Shown here piece after piece: positions 28,318 through 36,643 of a DNA stretch of 64,000 nucleotides (the stretch's first letter is position 1; each line of letters begins with the position of its first letter). The notes under the pieces are model-generated. The model was not told the DNA's origin. It was given only the letters and a program-made list of their open reading frames with translations, and did no database searches. The stretch lies in NCBI RefSeq assembly GCF_003626645.1, contig NZ_RBAM01000005.1:124001-188000 (forward strand), written 5' to 3'. The stretch comes from Streptomyces klenkii (GTDB lineage Bacteria > Actinomycetota > Actinomycetes > Streptomycetales > Streptomycetaceae). Both the position numbers and the translations under genes were made by a program.

Positions 28318-29856
28318 TCACATCAGGGCCCCCAGCGCCACGAAACCGCAGATCAGCACCGACAGAAGCACCAGCAGCGGCCAGACGAACCGCAAGTACT
28401 TGTCGTAGCCGACCTTCGCCAGCGCCACGCCGCCCATGATGACGGCGGTCGTCGGCACCCACAGGTTCATCACCCCGCTCGCGGACTGCCAGGCCGTGAC
28501 GACCACGGCGCGCGGGACGCCCGCGAAGCCCGCGAGCGGGGCCAGGACGGGCATGGCGAGCGTGGCGTGGCCGGAGGTCGAGGGGATCAGGAACGCCAGC
28601 GGCAGGTTGACGATGTAGACGAGGATCGCGAAGACCACGGCCGGCGTGCCCGACACCGTGCTCTCCACGGCGTGCAGCACCGTGTCGATGATCTTCGCGT
28701 TCGTCATGATGACGGTGACCCCGCGGGCGAGGACGATCACCAGCGCGGGGGCGATGAAGTCCGCCGCGCCCTGCACGAGCGTGGCGCTCAGCCGCTGCTC
28801 CCCCAGCCGGGCCAGCAGCCCGACGAGCACGGCGGCGACGATGAACAGCGCCGCGAGCTGGGCGAAGGACCAGCCCAGCTCCCAGCCGTACGGCGTGGCG
28901 TCGGCCTTGCCGGTGAGCGCGCTCGCCCACGGGATCACCGAGAAGATCATGAAGGCGAAGACCAGGGTCACCGCCACGAGCACGAGCTTGTGCAGCCGCG
29001 TCAGCTCCGGCGGCTCCGCGGCCGCCTCCGCCGCCAGCTCCCGGTCACCCGGCAGGAAACCGGTCAGGGAGCGGTCGGGCGCGGCCCGCACCCGGCGCGC
29101 GTACCGCAGCACGTAGCCGATGGTGACGGCCGTGAGGACGATCCACATCGCGAAGCGCAGCGCGATGCCGTCCCCCAGGGAGATGCCGGCCGCCGCGGAG
29201 GCCACGCCCGTGGCGAACGGGTTCACCGTCGAGGCGAGCACGCCGACGCCCGCGCCGAGGATGATCGCGCCCGTGGCGACCATGCGGTCGTAGCCGAGGG
29301 CGAGCATGAGGGGCACGATCAGCCCGTAGAAGCCGAGGGTCTCCTCGGCGAAGCCCTCGACGGTGCCGAGCAGCGAGAAGACGGTCATGACGCCCGCGAT
29401 CAGCAGGGCGCCGCGGGTGCGCAGGCGGTGGGCGAGGCGCTCGATGCCGCGGTCCAGGGCGCCGGTGGCGAAGACGACCGTGATGAACGCGCCGATCGCG
29501 AGGACGAAGAGGAAGACGGCGGCCGCGCCGTAGAGCGCGCCGGTCGCGTCGGGGGCGACCTCGCCGGTGGCGGTGTCGCGCACTCCGTAGAGGCCGTTGA
29601 CGGGGGCGAGGAAGAGGTCGCCGAGCCGGTGCACGAAGCCGCCGGGCGCCGGCTCGCGGTGGTAGGTGCCTTGCAGGGGGCGGCCGTCGGCGCTGCGCTC
29701 GTACGCGCCGGAGGGGATGACGAAGGTGAGGATCCAGACGGCGACGGTGACGGCCGCGAGGACGGTCAGCGCGCTGGGGAAGACGAAGCGGCGGCGCCTG
29801 CCGCCACCCGGCGCTCCGGGGTCGCCGGCTGCGGCGTTCTCGGCTTCGGCCTCCAC
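28318..29856 (-). CDS. YfcC-family membrane transporter
   Basis: A 512-residue transporter with about 12-13 hydrophobic helices and YfcC/DcuC-superfamily segments: VWILTFVIPSGAYER, ETLGFYGLIVPLMLALGYDRM, LGAGVGVLASTVNPFATGVASAAAGISLGDGIALR and FLIPSTSGHATLAMPVLAPLAGFAG. Members move carboxylates or amino acids. Here, between aceB and a nucleobase permease, it could carry a purine-degradation product such as allantoate or a dicarboxylate, but that is inference. It starts at GTG 29856 with AGAGGGG upstream. Confidence 0.8.
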   Translation of the reverse strand: MEAEAENAAAGDPGAPGGGRRRRFVFPSALTVLAAVTVAVWILTFVIPSGAYERSADGRPLQGTYHREPAPGGFVHRLGDLFLAPVNGLYGVRDTATGEVAPDATGALYGAAAVFLFVLAIGAFITVVFATGALDRGIERLAHRLRTRGALLIAGVMTVFSLLGTVEGFAEETLGFYGLIVPLMLALGYDRMVATGAIILGAGVGVLASTVNPFATGVASAAAGISLGDGIALRFAMWIVLTAVTIGYVLRYARRVRAAPDRSLTGFLPGDRELAAEAAAEPPELTRLHKLVLVAVTLVFAFMIFSVIPWASALTGKADATPYGWELGWSFAQLAALFIVAAVLVGLLARLGEQRLSATLVQGAADFIAPALVIVLARGVTVIMTNAKIIDTVLHAVESTVSGTPAVVFAILVYIVNLPLAFLIPSTSGHATLAMPVLAPLAGFAGVPRAVVVTAWQSASGVMNLWVPTTAVIMGGVALAKVGYDKYLRFVWPLLVLLSVLICGFVALGALM

Positions 29857-29925
29857 GGCGGGGCCCCTCTCGGCGCTGAGGGTGAGTCACTTTGCCCCTA
29901 TTGTCGCTAAGTACGGGGGTGCTCC

Positions 29926-31308
29926 CTAGCCGCCACGCCTCTCGCCGTCCCCGCGCCTTCCCACATGGTTGAACGCAAGGTTCAGCAGCACCGCCGTCAG
30001 GCAGCCCGCGCTCACGCCCGAGTCCAGGAGCGTCCGCAGCGTCTCGGGGACGCCCGCGCCGTCGTAGAACGTCCGCGAGACCACCGGGATCATGCCGACG
30101 CCCAGCGAGGCCGCCGCCACCAGCAGGTTGTCGCCCCGGTCCAGGCCCGCGCCCAGCAGGACCTGGATGCCGCTGGCCGCCACCGTCCCGAACAGCACGA
30201 TGCCCGCGCCGCCGAGCACCGGGCGCGGCACGACCGCGATCAGGGAGGCGAACGCGGGGCTCAGGCCGAGGACGACGAACATCGCCCCGCACGCGGCCAC
30301 CACGTAGCGGCTGCGCACCCGGGTGATCGCCACCAGGCCGATGTTCTGCGCGAAGGCGCTGTTGGCGAAGCCGTTGAAGAAGGGGCTGACGGCCGTGCCG
30401 AGCGTGTCGGCGCGCAGGCCCGCGGCGATGGTCCGCTCGTCCGCCGGGCGGCCGACGACCCGGCCCAGCGCGAGCATGTCGGCCGTGCTCTCCGTCATGC
30501 ACACCAGCATCAGCACGCACATCGACACGATCGCCGACAGCGTGAAGTGCGGGGTGCCGAAGTGGAACGGCGCCGGGAAGCCGACGAGGCCGGCGTGCTC
30601 GACCGGCCCGAGGTCGACGGCCCCGGCCGGTATCGCGATCAGGGTGCCGGCGGCCAGGCCCAGCAGGATCGCGATCTGCCGCAGGAAGCCGCGCAGGACG
30701 CGGCGCAGCACGAGCACGATCGCGAGCGTGGTGGCGGCCAGGGCCAGGCCGGTCGGGGAGGCGGGGCGGCCGGGGGTGCCGCCCTGAATCCAGCCGAAGG
30801 CCACGGGGAGGAGAGTGAGGCCGATCAGGGTGATGACCGTGCCGCTCACGAGCGGCGGGAAGAAGCGGACGAGTTTGCAGAACCAGGGGGCGAGGAGGAA
30901 GCCGAGCGCCCCGGCCACCATGACGGCGCCGAAGATGACGGGGAGGGCGTCGCTCTTGTCGGCCTGCGTGCCGACGATCGCGGTCATCGGCGCGACGCCC
31001 GCAAAGGACACGCCGTTGACGAACGGCATCCTCGCCCCCACCTTCCAGAAGCCGATCGTCTGGAGGAGGGTGGCAATGCCCGCGGTGAAGAGGGCGGCGC
31101 CGACGAGGAACGTCGTCTGCGCCGGGGGGAGGCCGATGGCCGCGGCGAGGACGAGGGGCGGGGCGACGACGCCCGCGTAGCTCGCGGCGACGTGCTGCAA
31201 GCCCCCGGCCAGCAGGCGGCCGGGGCGGAGCACTTCGTCGACGGGGTGCGGGGCGCGGCCTGCGGCGGGGCGGTCGGTGGGGGTGGCTTCGACTTCGTCT
31301 GCGGCCAC
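29926..31308 (-). CDS. NCS2-family xanthine/uric acid permease
   Basis: A 460-residue proton-coupled nucleobase transporter with about 14 hydrophobic segments. NCS2 motifs: GLQHVAASYAGVVAPPLV, the signature QNIGLVAITRVRSRYVV, and NGFANSAFAQ. In the purine cluster it most likely imports xanthine or uric acid. GTG 31308 (VAADEVEA) is chosen because AAGGAGG lies 7 nt upstream; the longer frame has no ribosome site. A second pathway transporter (YfcC type) follows on the same strand. Confidence 0.88.
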   Translation of the reverse strand: MAADEVEATPTDRPAAGRAPHPVDEVLRPGRLLAGGLQHVAASYAGVVAPPLVLAAAIGLPPAQTTFLVGAALFTAGIATLLQTIGFWKVGARMPFVNGVSFAGVAPMTAIVGTQADKSDALPVIFGAVMVAGALGFLLAPWFCKLVRFFPPLVSGTVITLIGLTLLPVAFGWIQGGTPGRPASPTGLALAATTLAIVLVLRRVLRGFLRQIAILLGLAAGTLIAIPAGAVDLGPVEHAGLVGFPAPFHFGTPHFTLSAIVSMCVLMLVCMTESTADMLALGRVVGRPADERTIAAGLRADTLGTAVSPFFNGFANSAFAQNIGLVAITRVRSRYVVAACGAMFVVLGLSPAFASLIAVVPRPVLGGAGIVLFGTVAASGIQVLLGAGLDRGDNLLVAAASLGVGMIPVVSRTFYDGAGVPETLRTLLDSGVSAGCLTAVLLNLAFNHVGRRGDGERRGG

Positions 31309-31440
31309 GACGTGCCTCCTTAAACAAATGGGCCCGGGCCCGCCCGGCGGCACCGGAGCGGCATTCCGGCCCCGCCGGTCCCGTCCACCGCGGCGGAGAC
31401 GGAGGGCCGGGAGTGAATTTCCCGGCCCCGCAGCTTCACT

Positions 31441-31555
31441 CCGCCGCGACGGCGGTCAACCCCCGCGGCGGGGACCGGCGGTGCCCGGACCACCTGAGGC
31501 GAGCTCGGCACCGCCGGACGGGCCGTCAGTGGCCGATCACCGCTGCGGCGGCGAA
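31441..31555. repeat. inverted pair of dispersed GC-rich repeats
   Basis: 31441-31500 contains GTCAACCCCCGCGGCG followed by GACCGGCGGTGCCCGG. 31506-31555 contains, on the opposite strand, a unit like those at 46001-46400 (TCGGCACCGCCGG... GCTGCGGCGG). The same family occurs at 45781-45850 and 46001-46400, so this is a dispersed element rather than local sequence. Confidence 0.5.
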
Positions 31556-31566
31556 CCCGTGGTGGG

Positions 31567-31596
31567 CCCGGCCGAGGGCCGTCCCCCTCGGCCGGG
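31567..31596 (-). terminator. GC hairpin after the urate/deaminase operon
   Basis: CCCGGCCGAGGG (31567-31578) and CCCTCGGCCGGG (31585-31596) are perfect 12-bp arms with a 6-nt loop, 17 bp after the deaminase stop on the minus strand. There is no U-tract, as is common in high-GC genomes. Confidence 0.6.
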
Positions 31597-31613
31597 GGTG
31601 CGGGGCGGGGGCG

Positions 31614-33020
31614 TCAGGCTCCCCCGGCGATCCGGGCGAGGCGCCGCGCCTCCGCTCGCGCGCCGCGGGCGATGTCGTCCTCGTCGGCGGTCACGAGCCG
31701 GCCGCCTTCGACGACGGGGCGGCCGTTGACCAGCGAGAGGGTGACGGGCGCGGGCGCGCCGAGGACGAGCGCGGCGACCGGGTCGGCGATGGACGAGTGG
31801 CCGAGGCCGTCGAGCTTCCACAGCACCAGGTCGGCGAGTTTGCCGGCCTCCAGCGAGCCGATGCCGTCCGCCCGCCCGAGCACCTGCGCACCCCCGTACG
31901 TCCCGAGCCGCAGCGCCTGCCGTACGGTCAGCGCCTTCTCGCCGCCGGCCAGCCGGTGGACGAGGAGCGCGTTGCGCAGCTCGGTGTGGAGCTCGCCGGA
32001 CTCGTTGGACGCGGTGCCGTCGACGCCGAGGCCGACGGGGACGCCGGCCCGCAGCAGGTCCGGCACGCGGGCGGTGCCGGCGGCGATCCGGGCGTTGGAG
32101 GAGGGGCAGTGGGCGACGCCCGTACCCGTACGGGCGAAGGCGGCGATGTCGGAGTCGGCCATGTGGATGCAGTGGGCCATCCACACGTCGTCGCCGAGCC
32201 AGCCCGTGGACTCGAAGTAGTCCGTGGGGCCCATGCCGAACTTCTCCTTACAGTACTGCTCCTCCTCGACGGTCTCGGAGCCGTGCGTGTGCAGGCGCAC
32301 CCCCTTGCGGCGGGCGAGCACGGCGGCCTCGCGCAGCAGCTCGGTGCTGACGGAGAAGGGGGAGCAGGGCGCGACGCCGACGCGCAGCATGGAGTCGAAC
32401 GCCGGGTCGTGGTGGGCGTCGATCGCCTCCTCGGTGGCGGCGAGCGCCGCGTCGGTGCTCTCGACCGCGAAGTCCGGCGGCAGACCGCCGTCGGACTGCC
32501 CGAGGTCCATCGAGCCGCGCGTGGGGTGGAAGCGGACGCCCATCTCGCGGGCGGCGCGGATCTCGGCGCCGAGGAGGTCGCCCGCGCCCTCCGGGAAGAC
32601 GTAGTGGTGGTCCATCGCGGTGGTGACGCCGCCGCGGGCCATCATCGCCAGCGAGCCGCGCGCGGCCGCGTACACCATGGGCTCGTCGATGCGGGCCCAG
32701 GTAGGGTAGAGGGCGACGAGCCAGTCGAAGAGGTTGCAGTCCTGGGCGAGGCCGCGGGTGATCCACTGGTAGAAGTGGTGGTGGGTGTTGACCAGGCCGG
32801 GGGTGGCCAGGTGGCCGGTGCCGTCGACGCGCCGGACGACGCCGGCGAGCCCGGCGGGCGCGGGCCCGGGGCCGACGGATTCGATGCGGTTGCCGGCGAC
32901 GACGACGTGTCCCGAGGCGTACTCGGTGCCGTCCGGATCGACGGTGGCGATGGCGCAGTTCTCGATGACGAGGCGCTCGGTGCTGCCGGCACCTGCGGCC
33001 GGTGCGGGGGGTGCGACCAC
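31614..33020 (-). CDS. 8-oxoguanine/guanine deaminase (amidohydrolase)
   Basis: A 468-residue TIM-barrel amidohydrolase. NTHHHFYQW (His80-x-His82) provides the first metal ligands. LHTHGSETVEEEQYC, MAHCIHM and LGVDGTASNE supply the remaining His/Glu/Asp of the ATZ/TRZ/guanine-deaminase group. Sequence and context point to 8-oxoguanine deaminase or guanine deaminase feeding xanthine/urate into the pathway. GTG 33020 has GAGGAA 5 nt upstream and is 20 nt after the uricase stop, so it is the last gene of the OHCU-HIUH-uricase operon. Confidence 0.85.
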   Translation of the reverse strand: MVAPPAPAAGAGSTERLVIENCAIATVDPDGTEYASGHVVVAGNRIESVGPGPAPAGLAGVVRRVDGTGHLATPGLVNTHHHFYQWITRGLAQDCNLFDWLVALYPTWARIDEPMVYAAARGSLAMMARGGVTTAMDHHYVFPEGAGDLLGAEIRAAREMGVRFHPTRGSMDLGQSDGGLPPDFAVESTDAALAATEEAIDAHHDPAFDSMLRVGVAPCSPFSVSTELLREAAVLARRKGVRLHTHGSETVEEEQYCKEKFGMGPTDYFESTGWLGDDVWMAHCIHMADSDIAAFARTGTGVAHCPSSNARIAAGTARVPDLLRAGVPVGLGVDGTASNESGELHTELRNALLVHRLAGGEKALTVRQALRLGTYGGAQVLGRADGIGSLEAGKLADLVLWKLDGLGHSSIADPVAALVLGAPAPVTLSLVNGRPVVEGGRLVTADEDDIARGARAEARRLARIAGGA

Positions 33021-33040
33021 GGTGATTCCTCGCTGTCGGT

Positions 33041-33964
33041 TCAGGGAAGGTTCGTCAGGTCCACCGGGACGGCCGCCGTCACGCCGTCGCGCAGGACGGT
33101 GGCCTCGATGAGGCCGTACGGGCGGTCGGCCGCGAAGTACACCTCGTTGTCGTTGTCGAGCCCGAAGGGGCGCAGGTCGGCCAGGAAGTGGTGCTTGTTG
33201 GGCAGCGAGAGGCGTATCTCGTCGATGCCGGGCTCCTGGTCGACGACGCGGGAGCCCATGGCGTAGAGGGTCTGCTGGAGGGAGAGGGAGTACGTGCCGG
33301 CGAAGGCGGCCAGCAGGTGGCCGCGCGCCCGCTCGTAGGACGCGTCCCAGTCCGGCTTGTCCCCCTCGGGCCGGCCGGCGTGCCGCCAGCAGGCATTGAC
33401 CTCGGTGGCGAGGATCCGGTCGCGGGTCTCGGGGAGGGTGGTGTAGCGGTCCTTCACGTAGCCGTGGAACTCGGAGTCGGTGGTGTTCATGACGACGAGG
33501 CCTTTGAGGCCGGAGAGGACCTGCCACTGCTCGCCCTGTCCGCCGTGTCCGTTGCTCTGCCCGTGGTAGGTGACCTGCGCGGTGCGGGTCTCCTGGCCGC
33601 GGCGGACGAAGGAGTGCGCGGCGTCGCCGTCCGCCGGTATCCGGTCCCAGCCGTACTCCTCGACGCGGATCCGGGCGGTGTGGATCGTCTCCTGCCCGGA
33701 GACGAAGTGGCGCGCGAGCCGCACGGCGAAGTCCTCGGCGGACGCGATGCCGTGCTCCTTGGCGAAGGCGAACACGGTGTTCTTGGTGGTGTCCGTGGGC
33801 AGGACGCCGGCGTTGGAGCCCTTGGTGTGGACGTCACTCATGGCGCCGGAGAGGGCGATGGAGACGTTGAGGTCCCTGATGTGGTGGACGGGGCCTTCGC
33901 GGGTGACCCGGACGACGCGGGTTTCGGCTTTGCCGTACTGGTTCTGGCCGAGAACGGTGGGCAT
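33041..33964 (-). CDS. urate oxidase (uricase)
   Basis: A 307-residue cofactor-free oxidase converting urate to 5-hydroxyisourate. Uricase motifs: NQYGKAETRVVRV (catalytic Lys region), VLPTDTTKNTVFA (charge-relay Thr), GLKGLVVMNTTDSEFHGYVKDRYTTL and LPNKHHFLADLRPFGLDNDNEVYF. ATG 33964 is used; the larger open frame upstream is the antisense of other codons. It lies 8 nt after the HIU hydrolase stop. Confidence 0.95.
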   Translation of the reverse strand: MPTVLGQNQYGKAETRVVRVTREGPVHHIRDLNVSIALSGAMSDVHTKGSNAGVLPTDTTKNTVFAFAKEHGIASAEDFAVRLARHFVSGQETIHTARIRVEEYGWDRIPADGDAAHSFVRRGQETRTAQVTYHGQSNGHGGQGEQWQVLSGLKGLVVMNTTDSEFHGYVKDRYTTLPETRDRILATEVNACWRHAGRPEGDKPDWDASYERARGHLLAAFAGTYSLSLQQTLYAMGSRVVDQEPGIDEIRLSLPNKHHFLADLRPFGLDNDNEVYFAADRPYGLIEATVLRDGVTAAVPVDLTNLP

Positions 33965-33972
33965 GGTGGGTG

Positions 33973-34302
33973 CTAGCTCCCTCGGTACACGGAATAGCCG
34001 AACGGACTGAGCAGCAGCGGTACGTGGTGGTGCTCGCCGGGGGCGACCGCGAAGGCCACGGCCACCTCCGGGAAGAACGGGGTGTGCTTCGCGACGTCGA
34101 ACCGGAGCTGGACGTGCGCCGTCCCCTCCGGCGGCGCGGGGAGCGCGGCGCACCGCCCGTCCGCGTCCGTCACGGCGGTGCCGCACACCGACCAGGGCGC
34201 GTCGTCGCCGCTGCGGGCCGACAGCTCGACGGCGACGCCCTCGGCGGGGCGGCCGGCGGCGGTGTCCAGGACGTGCGTGGAGAGGGTGGCGGTGGGCTTC
34301 AC
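33973..34302 (-). CDS. 5-hydroxyisourate hydrolase (transthyretin-like)
   Basis: A 109-residue enzyme hydrolysing 5-hydroxyisourate to OHCU. It has the N-terminal STHVLDTAAGRPAEG with the catalytic His, the FFPEVAVAF strand and the diagnostic C-terminal YSVYRGS. It starts at GTG 34302, overlapping the OHCU decarboxylase stop by 4 nt (GTGA). Confidence 0.95.
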   Translation of the reverse strand: MKPTATLSTHVLDTAAGRPAEGVAVELSARSGDDAPWSVCGTAVTDADGRCAALPAPPEGTAHVQLRFDVAKHTPFFPEVAVAFAVAPGEHHHVPLLLSPFGYSVYRGS

Positions 34303-34868
34303 GGGCGGGGGCCTCCGTGTCGGGGATCCGGCTCGTACGCCTCGGCCGGCTCGTACGCCTCGGCCGGGTCCTCCATCAGACGCGTCAGCCTGATGCGGTT
34401 GATCCTGCCCAGTTCCGTACGTACGGTCTCGCGTTCGCGCTCCGGCGTGTTGCCGATCCGGCGGCGGATCGCGTCGAGCATCTGCGCGGCGCCGAGCCCG
34501 GTGGCGCAGATCAGGAAGACGTGCCCGAACTTCCGCTGGTAGGCGAGGTTGAGTTCGAGCATCTCGGCCCGGAGCCCGGGCGGCGCCTGCGCCATGCCGC
34601 GCTGCTCGCGCGCGGAGGCCGGGTCGTCGGGCTTCGGGCGCCCGATGGGCGGGTGCGCCGCCATGGCCTCGGTCAGGGCGGACGCCGAGAGCGCGGCCGT
34701 GGCGGCGTCGCTCGCGGCGAGGAGGGCGTCGGCGCCGGGGTAGGGGCGCCGGGCGAGGAGCGCGTCCGCCCACGCACGACTGGCACAGATGGCGTGCAGT
34801 GCGGCGCGGGCCGCGCCGTCCTCGGCTGCGTTGAACCGGGTGAGTCCCGGCGGCGAGCTCGGAGTCAC
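34299..34868 (-). CDS. OHCU decarboxylase
   Basis: A 189-residue helical enzyme converting 2-oxo-4-hydroxy-4-carboxy-5-ureidoimidazoline to (S)-allantoin. The catalytic His is in AAHPPIGRPK. ELNLAYQRKFGHVFLICATG and RIGNTPERERETVRTELGRINRIRL are family segments. GTG 34868 is preferred to ATG 34919 because GGAGG precedes it at good spacing while 34919 has none. The C-terminus carries a duplicated AEAYEP. It is the first gene of the operon behind a TCAAC-N5-GTTGA dyad. Confidence 0.9.
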   Translation of the reverse strand: MTPSSPPGLTRFNAAEDGAARAALHAICASRAWADALLARRPYPGADALLAASDAATAALSASALTEAMAAHPPIGRPKPDDPASAREQRGMAQAPPGLRAEMLELNLAYQRKFGHVFLICATGLGAAQMLDAIRRRIGNTPERERETVRTELGRINRIRLTRLMEDPAEAYEPAEAYEPDPRHGGPRP

Positions 34869-34943
34869 GGGCGCCTCCGTGGCGGTGACGGGCTGCGGAC
34901 TTCGCTGACGACTGCGCATAGCTAACGCCCCGGCGAACGCCGC

Positions 34944-34960
34944 GTCAACAGTTTGTTGAA
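34944..34960. promoter_or_regulatory. GTCAAC-N5-GTTGAA operator upstream of the urate operon
   Basis: TCAAC/GTTGA arms with a 5-bp spacer (GTCAAC 34944-34949, GTTGAA 34955-34960) have the same layout as the allB site at 22305-22321. It lies 75 bp upstream of the OHCU decarboxylase start. Likely the same regulator controls both steps. Confidence 0.5.
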
Positions 34961-35006
34961 GAAGTCGCCCCGCAGGAGATCCCTTGAGAGGCCCTTGGGA
35001 GATCCC

Positions 35007-35387
35007 TCAGGAGGCCCCGGAACCGCCTTCCCGGTTCAGGTAGTTGTAGATCGTGAAGCGGCTGACACCGAGCGCCGCGGCCACGGTCTCCACGCCGTGC
35101 CGCAGGGAGAAGGCGCCGCGCTCCTCCAGCGCGCGCACGACCGACTGCTTGGTGCGCCGGTCGAGTTCGGCCAGGGGTCTGCCGTGCCGGCGCTCCAGGT
35201 CGGCCAGCATGTGGTCCAGGGAGGCCGAGAGGCGCGGCAGCCGGACGGCGACGACCTCGCGGCCCTCCCAGGACAGCACCACGTCGCCGTCCGCGGCGCG
35301 CTCCGGGTCGATCATCTCCCCGCCCATGGCGTCGACCAGCGGCGCGACGGCCTCCCGGAGGGGGTGGGCGGCGGCTTCCCCGGTCAC
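35007..35387 (-). CDS. HTH-domain regulator
   Basis: A 126-residue protein starting at GTG 35387, overlapping the upstream stop by 4 nt. The C-terminal HTH reads HGVETVAAALGVSRFTIYNYLNRE (about residues 97-120). The N-terminal part has an isolated small domain (DVVLSWEGREVVAVRLPRL). Such proteins sit beside urate and allantoin genes in streptomycetes and are a second possible regulator of the cluster. The target is not known. Confidence 0.75.
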   Translation of the reverse strand: MTGEAAAHPLREAVAPLVDAMGGEMIDPERAADGDVVLSWEGREVVAVRLPRLSASLDHMLADLERRHGRPLAELDRRTKQSVVRALEERGAFSLRHGVETVAAALGVSRFTIYNYLNREGGSGAS

Positions 35388-35650
35388 GGCGCCCCCTCCG
35401 CCGGCCCGCCCTCGCCGACCACGCTGACCTGGAGCGACACCCGGGTGGCGCCGGCTTCCAGCGAGGCGCTCAGCACCTGCCGCACGGCGGCGAGCACGGC
35501 GGCGCCGGCGCCCTCCGCGGTGTTGCCGAAGGGGCCGACGTCCACGGTGTCGAGGCCGGCGCCGCGCAGGGCGTCCCGGGCGGCCTCGGCGTGGGGCGGC
35601 ACCCGGTCGAGGTCGAACGGTTCGGTCGTGAATTCCACTCGCAATCGCAC
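35384..35650 (-). CDS. MTH1187/YqgV-like small protein (thiamine-binding family)
   Basis: An 88-residue protein starting at GTG 35650 with RLRVEFTTEPFDLDRVPPHAEAARDALRGAG in pieces (RVEFTTEPFDL) and VDVGPFGNTAEG. It resembles the small ferredoxin-like fold of MTH1187/YkoF-type proteins, sometimes annotated thiamine-binding. It is translationally coupled to the HTH gene. A role with the ThDP enzyme Gcl nearby is conceivable but inferred. Confidence 0.55.
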   Translation of the reverse strand: MRLRVEFTTEPFDLDRVPPHAEAARDALRGAGLDTVDVGPFGNTAEGAGAAVLAAVRQVLSASLEAGATRVSLQVSVVGEGGPAEGAP

Positions 35651-35730
35651 GCCGGTCAACCTACTCGCCCTGACGCTCGCCTTGACAGGAGGCGGGAACG
35701 GCAGCACGCTTCCGTAAAACAAAATCTCTT

Positions 35731-35745
35731 TTCCGTAATACGGAA
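35731..35745. promoter_or_regulatory. perfect TTCCGTAATACGGAA palindrome upstream of hyi
   Basis: A 15-bp perfect palindrome 27 bp before the hyi ATG, between hyi and the divergent minus-strand genes. A half-site TTCCGTAAAAC lies about 22 bp upstream of it. It resembles the aceB site at 26611-26625. Confidence 0.55.
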
Positions 35746-35772
35746 CACCGACACGGAAGGAGAGTGCACGGG

Positions 35773-36597
35773 ATGCCCTTCCCCCGGCACCGCTTCGCCG
35801 TCAACCTGTCGATGCTCTTCACCGGACTGCCGCTCCTGGAACGGCCCGCCGCGGCGGCGGCCGCGGGCTTCGGAGCCGTCGAGATGTGGTGGCCCTGGCC
35901 GGAGACCCCCAATCCGCCTGATCGTGAACTCGACGCCCTGCGTAAGGCGTTGGACGATGCCGGTACGCGGCTGGTGGGGCTGAACTTCTACGCCGGGCGG
36001 CTGCCCGGGCCCGACCGGGGCGCCCTCTCCGTCCCCGGCGTGGAGTCCGCCCGCTTCCGCGCCAACCTCGCCGTGGCGGCCGGGTTCGCGGCCTCGCTGG
36101 GGTGCACGGCGCTCAACGCCCTGTACGGCAACCGCGTTGCGGGCGCCGATCCGCGGGCCCAGGACGCGCTCGCGCTGGAGAACCTCGTACGGGCCGCGGA
36201 GGCGGCGGACCGGGTGGGCGCGCAGGTGCTGATCGAGGCCCTCAACCCCGCCGAGTCCCCCGCGTACCCGCTCACCGGGTCGGCGGCGGCCGTCGCAGTC
36301 GTGGACGAGGTCAACAAGGCGAGCGGGCTCGGCAACGCCCGGTTCCTGATGGACCTGTACCACCTGGCGACGGCGGGCGAGGACCTGGCCGCGGCGATCA
36401 CCGCGCACGGGGGCACGTGCGGCCACGTCCAGCTGGCGGACGCCCCGGGCCGCGGCCGGCCCGGCACCGGCGCGCTGGACGTCCCGGACCTGCTGTCCCG
36501 GCTCGACGAGGCGGGTTACGGGGGCTGGGTGGGCCTGGAATACCGGGGCGGGGGCGCCTCCGGCGCGGGGGACTTCGACTGGCTGGACGAGCTGTGA
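35773..36597 (+). CDS. hyi: hydroxypyruvate isomerase-like TIM-barrel protein
   Basis: A 274-residue AP-endonuclease-2-family isomerase that interconverts hydroxypyruvate and tartronate semialdehyde. Motifs: NLSMLFTGLPLLERPAAAAAAGFGAVEMWWPWP in pieces (NLSMLF, AVEMWWP), VLIEALNP (metal-binding Glu), FLMDLYH (Asp/His), GHVQLADAPGRGRPGTGALD and GLEYRG. ATG 35773 is used; GTG 35764 sits too close to the GGAAGGA. The first gene of a hyi-glxR-gcl operon, it is preceded by a perfect palindrome. Confidence 0.85.
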   Translation: MPFPRHRFAVNLSMLFTGLPLLERPAAAAAAGFGAVEMWWPWPETPNPPDRELDALRKALDDAGTRLVGLNFYAGRLPGPDRGALSVPGVESARFRANLAVAAGFAASLGCTALNALYGNRVAGADPRAQDALALENLVRAAEAADRVGAQVLIEALNPAESPAYPLTGSAAAVAVVDEVNKASGLGNARFLMDLYHLATAGEDLAAAITAHGGTCGHVQLADAPGRGRPGTGALDVPDLLSRLDEAGYGGWVGLEYRGGGASGAGDFDWLDEL

Positions 36598-36643
36598 CAA
36601 CGCTCCCAGGAACCAACCCGCCTACAACGTAAGGAGCCCCCTC

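Larger units (their letters stand above)
31309..31613. other. 305-bp intergenic region with terminator and inverted repeat pair
   Basis: Between the nucleobase permease start and the deaminase stop. It holds the permease ribosome site, GGCCGGGA...TCCCGGCC dyad around 31407-31430, an inverted pair of a dispersed repeat (31441-31500 and 31506-31555) and the deaminase operon terminator (31567-31596). No gene is supported. Confidence 0.55.

Noticed and set aside
29965..29990. TTGAAC-N5-GTTCAG dyad resembling the allB operator
   Set aside because: It lies inside the 3' end of the permease coding sequence and has reversed half-sites, so it is probably chance.
33965..34186. N-terminal extension of uricase (381-aa frame)
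   Set aside because: It overlaps the HIU hydrolase gene in another frame and is Arg/Pro-rich. Uricase homology begins at MPTVLGQNQYGK.
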